A stretch of DNA of 64,000 nt from Fibrobacter sp. (GTDB lineage Bacteria; Fibrobacterota; Fibrobacteria; Fibrobacterales; Fibrobacteraceae), in contig JAFPWY010000007.1 in assembly GCA_017412605.1 (NCBI GenBank), forward strand, positions 62,001 through 126,000. Direction: 5' to 3'. A program made the position numbers and the translations under genes. Below are positions 51,601 through 57,981 of the stretch, in pieces. Below the pieces are notes generated by a model. The model was not told the origin of the DNA. It did not search any database and worked only from the letters and a program-made list of their open reading frames with translations. The stretch's first letter is position 1, and each line of letters starts with the position of its first letter.

Positions 51601-52331
51601 AGAACATCGGCTTGAATCATGAAAATGCCGAATCCATGTACGACTCCACAGAGCTTTCAATGGTCGTAGAGGATACGTTCAAGAAGCAATCCCTGCCCAT
51701 CTGGAACCACAAGGACGAATGGACGCGTCACACACTCGATATTCTGTGGAACACGCTGAACGCAAGCCTGCCCGCCATCGAGGCCGGACGCAGAAGCGGC
51801 GAAAGTTTCAAGTTGACAAGCCTCGACGACAATAGCCGAAAAGCCGAAGTCCAGTTCAACCTGAACGCCTCCACCGATGACAACGGCGAAGCAAGCGAAT
51901 ACCTGCAAAGCATCTGCAAGGGATTCATCGACCTCGTATTCATGCGACACGACACGCAAGGGCAACTACGCTTCTCCATTGTTGACTGGAAATCCGACGT
52001 GATGGCGGACGGCGATTATAGTCCCGCAAGCGTACAGAAAAAAGTGGACGAAGACTATTCCGTGCAGCGGGTGCTTTACTGCTATTGCCTTATCAAGTGG
52101 CTCAAGCAATTCTACGGAGCAGGCGATGGGAACACCCCGCTCAACGAATCCGAGATTTTCGACAAGTTCTTCGGCGGCATGTACTACATATTCGTGCGCG
52201 GCTGCAAGGCAGGCACCGAAAGCGGAATCTATGCGCATACCTGGGAAAACTTCGCCGCCCTCGAAAAATCCTATAGCAACATCCGAAAGCTTATGCGCCA
52301 GCGCAAAGAAGCCGGGGAGGACGGACAATGA
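48654..52331 (+). CDS. recB: Exodeoxyribonuclease V subunit beta (helicase-nuclease)
   Basis: 1,225 residues. UvrD-type motor: Walker A EASAGTGKTYTI, Ia VTYTEKAAGELRDR, motif II IIDEFQDTN, motif III FVVGDPKQSIYSF, IV to VI including TIHASKGLEFPVV and FYVSFTRASS. C-terminal RecB nuclease: GNALHEIFE and FSIVDWKSD, with catalytic D and K, then YSVQRVLYCYCL. It unwinds 3' to 5' and cuts DNA ends. The ATG at 48654 overlaps the recC stop (ATGA) with AGGAGG upstream. Confidence 0.96.
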   Translation: MSIEQFIDPRQNLFIEASAGTGKTYTIQQIVAQLVNEGCPLKKILIVTYTEKAAGELRDRIRKKMEEVLDTGDTDRATAEKFEIALRNVDNAAIFTIHSFCQKALKEFAYEAGRPFDLAMIDDKYVGDKIDSWARDKWPNNELYKKILEKASATDVLTDTLKKRLVEAINLYKGTDSNGRETIILDKAIPCTFEESPESFDDLLQDEAVKKNFEILSQNANLSFTKKGDKTVQNFIDALREWTPEKALFNGKTFSATKTIDSWPAEALAAYQFFKDFKEKLNDLPNQIFNNQIDKFLYSQIKPLFEEWQKYKTENKAQSFNDMILSVHSAILKRGANGEASELCKRLREQYRYAIIDEFQDTNQLQWDIFKKIFLEAKDHSIFVVGDPKQSIYSFQGADVTVYHKATAEIRNRKDLEHNYRSTNSVIEACNKLFACKEFFNGSLEFKPSYAPGSKPGDNPDLKKLQKPDAKFYHSTTNSWEKCPPFWISANGISSNDFAQTCVEKIIECCTYVDSKEGKRTKLQVFNKNPKNSEDTYRNVTFRDFAILARTRSEMEDIEESMKRAGVPYTRYKDDKLFYGRECAEWISLFKAIDANDFSAQNRRILNEALITDFFAINLRDVESDLFDAPFCTQRKMICHWKELANKRRFAELQESIYSESKVEKRLSDLSKLQEFTKLRQIGNYAINYLYNHSCTLDDLIRHLQNLANFTGDVDDQDGNLVAKGTDFDAVQVMTIHASKGLEFPVVISVGGFKQHNNKTCGPYLYHENSSIRLGYGTAAKEARQAEELQEWARLFYVSFTRASSVMMLPRYGRWYDKHNNLIADFRFLALSMQEFCADSENAKFINFMPTADEWSIRTERELKGRVQADILAPAKLLQGKQDEVDPVKAASDQNEHIQALQKSVGKLAIMQHSYSTLAGKKESSLSIDEEANLDKEGSAETNHYAGEDIEPDASQIEVEIKYPRGSKIGNALHEIFELSKFKNIGLNHENAESMYDSTELSMVVEDTFKKQSLPIWNHKDEWTRHTLDILWNTLNASLPAIEAGRRSGESFKLTSLDDNSRKAEVQFNLNASTDDNGEASEYLQSICKGFIDLVFMRHDTQGQLRFSIVDWKSDVMADGDYSPASVQKKVDEDYSVQRVLYCYCLIKWLKQFYGAGDGNTPLNESEIFDKFFGGMYYIFVRGCKAGTESGIYAHTWENFAALEKSYSNIRKLMRQRKEAGEDGQ

Positions 52332-54238
52332 GTCAAGTCAGCGCCCCCATCAACAAGCATCTGCACAAGCTGATCATGCAAGTGGAGCCGAACCTCCCGG
52401 ATTGCGTGCAGCAGTTCCTCCACCTCGTCCTTTCGTTGCAGGACGATGGCAATACGCAGTTCGCACTGGACGCAGAACTGTTTTACTCGAAATGGTCACA
52501 GAAATGGAACGGGCTGCTCAAGCTCTACGATACCGATTCCATCAATTTTATGGACAGGGATTTCGGGGACGCAAGCGAATTCAGGCCGATTATCAAAAGC
52601 GCCATTGACGCCATTCTGGAGCAGAAGTTCGAAAGGATCATCAGCTGGGAAAAAGCCAACTGCGAAGTCTCGGACGAAAAGAATTCCAAGCTTTTTGTCG
52701 CATGTCCCTCCGGTGGCATCACCTATCTATATATCGCAAAGTACTTCGAGGCCAAGCGCATCATCGAAAGCACCACGTCAACGTTATTTGCTGACGGAAC
52801 GACGCCGACGGAATCGGCCATCGCGGACTGCATCGAAAAGATTTCCAGGATCCACACCAAGAATCCCAAGTTCGCAAACAAGAACAACCCCGAAGGCAAA
52901 TTCCTCGTAAACCGCGAACAGGCTGAAGCGATTATCCGCGGACAGGGAGAGAACCTTATCATCACAGGCGGGCCGGGCACCGGAAAGACGACGGTCGTGC
53001 TGTACATCCTCTGGTGCATGCTGGAATCCCATCCGGAATACCTCGATTACGATATCCACCTCGCCGCCCCGAGCGGCAAGGCCGCCGACCGCATGCGCGA
53101 AAGCCTCGTCGGGAGCCTCAACGAAATCGAAGCCAGCGAAAAAGACGCTCACCCCGATATTTTCAACAAGCTCAGCAACCTCGAGAGCAGCACAATTCAC
53201 AGGATGCTCAAGTACACTCCCGACGACGGAGGATTCCGCTACAACAAAAAGAACCCGTTTAGCAGGAATTCCATCTTCGTCATCGACGAAGCAAGCATGA
53301 TTGATATTTCGCTATTCGCCGCCTTCTTGCAAGCCATCCAGGAAGGCTCCAGGGTATTTGTGCTGGGCGACCCGTACCAGCTGCCCTCCGTCGAAGCGGG
53401 GGCCGTTCTCGGCGAAATCCTCAAGCCCGAAAACACGACACGGAACTTCGTCGTCAAGCTCACGAAATCGAACCGTTTCACCGACGATTCTGAAATCGGC
53501 AAACTCGCCAAGGCAATCCAGGGACGCACAGAAGTCCAGATGGAATCCGGCGACACGGTGGAGTTCATCGACTCCCCCACCGGAGGCAAGAAAGCCGAAG
53601 AGGCCGCCATCGCAGCGCTCGTAAACAAATGGGTCGAGGACTTTGCCAAAATGCCCGCCCTTGCAGAAAAAGCAGCCCAGGAGATGGACCTCGAAGACAA
53701 GCCCATCTGTAACCGGCTTTGGGAGATGTCGTTGCAAAAGCGAATCCTCTCGGCGGAACGCCGCGGACCTCGCGGAGTGGAAAAACTGAACCAGGCTGCT
53801 TGCAAAAAGATCCGGCAGTACAGTTCCAAGGCGGGCAATCCCGCGAACCCGTATTTCCCGGGCGAGATTCTCATCTTGACACGCAACCAGTCGATGTACA
53901 AGCTCTACAACGGCGACACGGGAATCGTCATTTTCAGAGATGGCCGGGCGTACCTGATGATAAAGAGGGAACGTTTCGAATTCTACCCGCTCTCGCTGTT
54001 GCCGGCGGACGCCATAGAACCCGCATTCGCCATCACGATTCACAAATCGCAGGGGTCCGAATACAACCAGGTGATGATGCTCCTCCCGACTCGCGAAGGG
54101 CACCCCCTCCTGACAAACCAAATCCTGTACACCGGAATCACCCGCGCCAAGAAAACCGTGACCATCGTCGCGGAAGAAAAAGCCTTCCGTGCGGCCTGCT
54201 TGACTGTAACCCAGCGCGACACCGGCATCCGCTTGTAA
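52328..54238 (+). CDS. recD: Exodeoxyribonuclease V subunit alpha (5'-3' helicase)
   Basis: 636 residues. An N-terminal RecD domain is followed by a superfamily 1B motor: Walker A ITGGPGTGKTTVV, motif Ia AAPSGKAADRMRES, motif II VIDEASMID, motif III VLGDPYQLPSVEAG and C-terminal AITIHKSQGSEYNQV and YTGITRAKKTV. It completes RecBCD and overlaps the recB stop (ATGA), so recC-recB-recD form one translationally coupled operon in C-B-D order. Confidence 0.96.
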   Translation: MSQVSAPINKHLHKLIMQVEPNLPDCVQQFLHLVLSLQDDGNTQFALDAELFYSKWSQKWNGLLKLYDTDSINFMDRDFGDASEFRPIIKSAIDAILEQKFERIISWEKANCEVSDEKNSKLFVACPSGGITYLYIAKYFEAKRIIESTTSTLFADGTTPTESAIADCIEKISRIHTKNPKFANKNNPEGKFLVNREQAEAIIRGQGENLIITGGPGTGKTTVVLYILWCMLESHPEYLDYDIHLAAPSGKAADRMRESLVGSLNEIEASEKDAHPDIFNKLSNLESSTIHRMLKYTPDDGGFRYNKKNPFSRNSIFVIDEASMIDISLFAAFLQAIQEGSRVFVLGDPYQLPSVEAGAVLGEILKPENTTRNFVVKLTKSNRFTDDSEIGKLAKAIQGRTEVQMESGDTVEFIDSPTGGKKAEEAAIAALVNKWVEDFAKMPALAEKAAQEMDLEDKPICNRLWEMSLQKRILSAERRGPRGVEKLNQAACKKIRQYSSKAGNPANPYFPGEILILTRNQSMYKLYNGDTGIVIFRDGRAYLMIKRERFEFYPLSLLPADAIEPAFAITIHKSQGSEYNQVMMLLPTREGHPLLTNQILYTGITRAKKTVTIVAEEKAFRAACLTVTQRDTGIRL

Positions 54239-54281
54239 AAAGGCGAAAATAGAAGCGTCGGCTAAGGAAGGGGAGGGTGCA

Positions 54282-54406
54282 GGGAGGGGACCGGGCGGCC
54301 TTCGCTAAAGTGAGCAAGTGAGTGTCGCAGCGGCAAGCTTGCTTGCCGATATGACCGAACGTAGCCACGGACGCCTTGGCGTCCACTCTGAGCGTGGTCC
54401 CCTCCC
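54282..54406. other. Structured 125-nt element closed by an 11-bp stem (candidate RNA)
   Basis: GGGAGGGGACC (54282-54292) is perfectly complementary to GGTCCCCTCCC (54396-54406). Inside are at least two strong hairpins: CGGCAAG/CTTGCCG (54331-54348) and GGACGC/GCGTCC (54369-54384). The result is a closed multi-branch shape with no coding frame and a GC content well above its flanks. It lies between recD and the DUF58 promoter. It could be a small RNA, a repeat element or a processed 3' end; I cannot tell which. Confidence 0.5.
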
Positions 54407-54461
54407 GCATACTCTTAATTCAAAAAACTGTAAAACCATAGAATTCAACCCTAAAAAACAA

Positions 54462-54490
54462 TTGTTCTAGCATATTGTTTTTTGTATATT
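54462..54490 (+). promoter_or_regulatory. Promoter of the DUF58 gene
   Basis: TTGTTC (54462-54467), 17-bp spacer, TATATT (54485-54490); the start codon is 23 bp further on. It uses the same TATATT -10 form as the sulfur-island promoters. Confidence 0.6.
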
Positions 54491-54512
54491 CCCTCTCGAA
54501 AGAGACTAAAAA

Positions 54513-55403
54513 ATGCTTGATAAAGAAGTTTTAAAGACCGTCAGCCGCATCGAACTTTCCGTTCGCGGCACGCTCGACACCGTGATGACCGGCGCTTACC
54601 ACAGTTCCTTCAAGGGGAACGGCATGGAGTTCAGCGAGGTCCGCGAGTACATGCCGGGCGACGACGTGCGTACCATCGACTGGAACGTGACCGCGCGTAC
54701 GGGCACGCCTTATGTGAAAAAGTTCATCGAAGAGCGCGAAATGACCATGCTTTTGATGGTCGACGCCTCCAGCTCTTCGGAATTCGGTTCCGGCAAGCAA
54801 ATGAAGGGCGAAGTCATGGCGACCCTCACCGCACTCCTCGCCTTTGCCGCCATCAAGAACAACGACAAGGTCGGCCTGCTCATCTACACCGACCAGGTCG
54901 AACTGTTCATCCCACCGGAGAAAGGCCGCAAGCACGTATTGCGCCTCATCCGAGAAATCCTTTATTTCAAGCCGCAGCATCACGGCACCAACACGCAGGT
55001 GGCGCTGGAGTATGCCGGCAAGATTCTGAACCGCCGTGCCGTGGTCGTGGTAATGAGCGACTTCCTGGACGAAGGTTTCGAGAACGCCTTCAAGATTCTG
55101 CGCAAGCGCCACGACGTGCTTGCGGTCTCCGTGGTGGACCCGCGCGAAATGGAACTCCCGCCCGCAGGCCTCGTAGAACTCGAAGACCCCGAAACCGGTG
55201 AGACCCTCCTGATCGACACCGGTGACGCCTCCTTCCGCGAAGCATTCGCCCGCGAGGCCAAGCGCCAGGGAAAAGCCGTCAAGGAACTGTTCCAGCGCAT
55301 GTCCATTGACTTCGTGCGCATCGAGACCCACGACGACTTCAAGGAAACGGTGGCCCCGCTTATCGAGCATTTCCGCCGCCGCGCCCGCGCCGCGAGAATG
55401 TAA
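54513..55403 (+). CDS. DUF58 (von Willebrand A-like) protein
   Basis: 296 residues. The YHSSFKGNGMEFSEVREYMPGDDVRTIDWNVTARTG region is the DUF58 signature; a VWA-like fold follows with a metal-site motif LMVDASSSSEFGS. Such proteins partner MoxR ATPases; the MoxR here is at 40661 on the other strand, so the pair is not in one operon. The downstream transmembrane VWA and TPR genes that often follow are also absent. A terminator closes the transcript at 55445. Confidence 0.9.
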   Translation: MLDKEVLKTVSRIELSVRGTLDTVMTGAYHSSFKGNGMEFSEVREYMPGDDVRTIDWNVTARTGTPYVKKFIEEREMTMLLMVDASSSSEFGSGKQMKGEVMATLTALLAFAAIKNNDKVGLLIYTDQVELFIPPEKGRKHVLRLIREILYFKPQHHGTNTQVALEYAGKILNRRAVVVVMSDFLDEGFENAFKILRKRHDVLAVSVVDPREMELPPAGLVELEDPETGETLLIDTGDASFREAFAREAKRQGKAVKELFQRMSIDFVRIETHDDFKETVAPLIEHFRRRARAARM

Positions 55404-55444
55404 ATCAGGCGCAAGACAGCGCAATCCACCCAATTAGTTTCAAC

Positions 55445-55478
55445 ATCCTTCGAGGAAACCCCCGAAGGATCTTTTTTT
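55445..55478 (+). terminator. Rho-independent terminator after the DUF58 gene
   Basis: ATCCTTCG (55445-55452) pairs with CGAAGGAT (55463-55470) and is followed by CTTTTTTT. Confidence 0.9.
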
Positions 55479-55511
55479 ACATCCTAAATAAACTTCACAT
55501 ATCACATAAAA

Positions 55512-55540
55512 TTGACAGACAAGATAAAATTTACTACAAT
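55512..55540 (+). promoter_or_regulatory. Near-consensus sigma-70 promoter of the thioesterase-KAS-ACP genes
   Basis: TTGACA (55512-55517), exactly 17 bp, then TACAAT (55535-55540), in a very AT-rich stretch. This is the best match to the standard consensus seen in the window. Confidence 0.75.
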
Positions 55541-55595
55541 TTACTTGTATTTTTATTACAAACATACAAATGAGTCTGTCTGCAAGGAGTATAAA

Positions 55596-56300
55596 TTGAC
55601 CTTGATCTGCTTCCCCCACGTTGCGGGGTTTTCCATGTTTTACGCATTTTTAGGCAAATTTTCGTATAAAAACGTCAATAAAGTCCTTCTTTTCGACTAT
55701 CCCCGGAAGAATTTTTCCCTTGAGGGGGCAATCGATTTCAAGCAATACACCAACTCCGCCATAGAATTCATCAAGGCAAACGTCGCCCAGGACGAGCCCT
55801 ACATCCTGTTCGGGCATAGCATGGGCGCATTCGTCGCCTGTGAAGCGGGACTGGCGATGCAGAACATCTACGGGAAGGCCCCGGCAGGCGTAATCGTTTC
55901 GGGCCAAAATCCGCCGTATTCCGTGACCCTCGGAATACTCAAAAAAATGCCCACCGACCTCATCGGCTTCGCCGAAAAATTGGGTGGCATTCCCCCAAAA
56001 TTTCACGAAAATCCGACAATGCTCAAAAGAATCTACGACATTGCCGAAATGGACCTGAAGGCGATCTCGACCTACCAGCCGACTCTCCCCGACAACGACA
56101 AGCGCCTCAAACTTGGCATGCTAATGTCCGGCGAAGACGACTTCATCATCGACGCAACGCACCACGCCCACTGGGACAAGACCTTCTGCAGCATACATTC
56201 GGACAACGTGTTCACGGGAGACCACTTTTATTTCAACAACCACCAAGAAGAGGTCGGAGCTCTGGTAGACAAATTCGCCGGAGAGGCCATCAAAGCTTAA
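55596..56300 (+). CDS. Type II thioesterase (GrsT/RifR-like alpha/beta hydrolase)
   Basis: 234 residues. Opening LICFPHVAGFSMFYAF, nucleophile S75 in GHSMGAFVA, Asp in MSGEDDFII and His in TGDHFYF give the full catalytic triad of stand-alone thioesterases that clean carrier proteins in polyketide or peptide assembly lines. The start is TTG at 55596: AAGGAG lies 6 bp upstream and family proteins begin at this point. A longer reading from 55512 would begin inside the -35 box. Followed after 14 bp by a ketosynthase gene. Confidence 0.88.
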   Translation: MTLICFPHVAGFSMFYAFLGKFSYKNVNKVLLFDYPRKNFSLEGAIDFKQYTNSAIEFIKANVAQDEPYILFGHSMGAFVACEAGLAMQNIYGKAPAGVIVSGQNPPYSVTLGILKKMPTDLIGFAEKLGGIPPKFHENPTMLKRIYDIAEMDLKAISTYQPTLPDNDKRLKLGMLMSGEDDFIIDATHHAHWDKTFCSIHSDNVFTGDHFYFNNHQEEVGALVDKFAGEAIKA

Positions 56301-56314
56301 ACACAAGGTCAAAA

Positions 56315-57511
56315 ATGAACAGAGTCGTTATTACAGGAATTGCGCCGATTGTCGCCATGGGACAAGGGCAGTGCTTTTTTGACAATCTCATGGCAATGAA
56401 GCCTGTGATTGAACCCACCTACGAGCCCCCTGATAGAGTCCCAAACACGTCCAAGTGGTTCGTCCCGTATCCAGAAGTGCACACATCCGCATACGAAAGG
56501 CGCCTCCGACCAATGTCCATCCTTGCACCGCAAAATGCGAAAACAGCAGCCACCGCGGCCCTCATGGCAGTAGACGATGCAGGCCTCGAAAAACTCGACC
56601 CGGAAACGGCTGTTTTTTTCGGGGTAAGTTCGATGAATGCCGCAGATATCGTTTGCGCCTTTAACGCCGTACGCACATGCAAGCGGATGCACCCAGCCAC
56701 AAACCCCAAATCCATGGCAAACGCCGTTTCCGCCTGGATATCCATCCTCTTTGGCATCCATGGCCGTTCGCACGTCATTTCAACCGCCTGCGCATCGGGC
56801 ACAGACGCAATCGGCATGGCATTCGAGCACATCTGCCTAGGCAAAAGCAAAATGGCTATTTGTGGCGCAGCGGACTACATGGACTGCGAAGATAATTTAT
56901 TCTTGCGCTCGTTTGACGTGCTCAGCGCACTCACGCGCTCGACCGACGGGCTGCCTCGCCCATTCTCCGAAGAACGCAGCGGATTCCTATTCAGTAAAGG
57001 CGGCGCTTGCGCCCTCATCCTCGAGGAATATGAATCGGCCGTTGCTCGCGGTGCAAATATCTATGCCGAAATCACGGACTATCGCGCCTGCTGCGACGCA
57101 TTCCACATCGTCAAGATGCCAGACAATCCGGAACAAGTCATCACGATGTTCAAGGAAATTGCAAAAGACAAGACCGTCGACTACTACAATGCGCACGGCA
57201 CAGCAACCGCGGTCAACGACCAGATGGAAGCGACCGCGCTGAAAGCGGCTTTCGGAGAACATCTCGGCGACATTCTCATAAACGTGACCAAGAGCATGAC
57301 CGGCCACGCCATCGGCACGTCAGGTGCAGTCGAGGCTGCAGTAACCGCCTATTCAATCAAAAACGGAATCGTGCATGGTAACATTATAGGCACACCCTTC
57401 GAAGGATTAAACATTCCTACACAGACCATTCGAAGCGACATCCGTTGCGGTATCACGGCATCGTTCGGCTTTGGCGGACACAATTCCGCATTGATGCTGG
57501 AAAAAATTTAA
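56315..57511 (+). CDS. Beta-ketoacyl synthase (KAS II/FabF-like)
   Basis: 398 residues. Active-site C159 in STACASGTDAIG, His in YNAHGTATAVND and His in KSMTGHAIGTSGAVEA form the Cys-His-His triad; the chain ends ASFGFGGHNSALML. It condenses acyl units on an acyl carrier protein. Placement between a type II thioesterase and an ACP, away from other fab genes, suggests a special lipid or polyketide product rather than bulk fatty acid synthesis (inference). AAGGTC ribosome site. Confidence 0.93.
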   Translation: MNRVVITGIAPIVAMGQGQCFFDNLMAMKPVIEPTYEPPDRVPNTSKWFVPYPEVHTSAYERRLRPMSILAPQNAKTAATAALMAVDDAGLEKLDPETAVFFGVSSMNAADIVCAFNAVRTCKRMHPATNPKSMANAVSAWISILFGIHGRSHVISTACASGTDAIGMAFEHICLGKSKMAICGAADYMDCEDNLFLRSFDVLSALTRSTDGLPRPFSEERSGFLFSKGGACALILEEYESAVARGANIYAEITDYRACCDAFHIVKMPDNPEQVITMFKEIAKDKTVDYYNAHGTATAVNDQMEATALKAAFGEHLGDILINVTKSMTGHAIGTSGAVEAAVTAYSIKNGIVHGNIIGTPFEGLNIPTQTIRSDIRCGITASFGFGGHNSALMLEKI

Positions 57512-57538
57512 CATCTGAATTTACAGAAGGAGCAAAAA

Positions 57539-57760
57539 ATGAATCTCGCAGAATTCAACGAACTCTTGAAAAACTACAATCTCCATCTTGAAACACCGTT
57601 AACAGAGTCGACTCCCTTCAGCGAACTGGGCCTAGATTCCGTCGACATGCTGATGGTACTCGGCGACCTGGAAGATTCCGCAGGCAAATCCCTTGAAGTG
57701 TCGCTCAATTCCACAGTCGGCGACCTGCTGGAAAAAGTCACAGCGGCGCACTGCTGCTAA
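57539..57760 (+). CDS. Acyl carrier protein
   Basis: 73 residues, four-helix ACP pattern with the phosphopantetheine serine in LGLDSVDMLM (about residue 38). The C-terminus AAHCC is unusual in having two Cys. Strong AAGGAG ribosome site. Presumed carrier for the ketosynthase and thioesterase upstream. No ketoreductase, acyltransferase or phosphopantetheinyl transferase is in the cluster, so those would have to come from elsewhere. Confidence 0.9.
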   Translation: MNLAEFNELLKNYNLHLETPLTESTPFSELGLDSVDMLMVLGDLEDSAGKSLEVSLNSTVGDLLEKVTAAHCC

Positions 57761-57776
57761 CCAAAAAGAGCGCAAT

Positions 57777-57963
57777 TTACGCCTTTTGCCTGAAACCGCT
57801 GAGGCCAAGCAGGGCGAGTGCCGGGACATAGAAGGCCCAAACGAAGTTATGCGCCACAGCGGCAATAACAGCGGAAAAAGGTCATCCAGTCCATCACCAA
57901 GAAAGACGCCGTAAGAATTGCAGCGAAAGCGAAAAGCAACGCGATGACTTTTTTCTTTTTCAT
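57777..57963 (-). pseudogene. Small membrane protein gene with a one-base frameshift
   Basis: From ATG at 57963 the minus strand reads a Lys-rich start then a hydrophobic helix (KKKKVIALLFAFAAILTAS). It runs off frame after DWMTFF and stops early. In the next frame a second hydrophobic stretch continues without a break (AVIAAVAHNFVWAFYVPALA) to a TAA at 57777-57779. Removing one T from the five-T run near the junction joins both into a 61-residue two-helix protein. Either a recent frameshift mutation, a sequencing error in a homopolymer, or programmed slippage. Confidence 0.55.
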
Positions 57964-57981
57964 TCGCTCAAAAAGATAACG

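Noticed and set aside
55512-55595. N-terminal extension of the thioesterase from TTG at 55512
   Set aside because: That TTG is the -35 box of the promoter; the family start and the AAGGAG site are at 55596.
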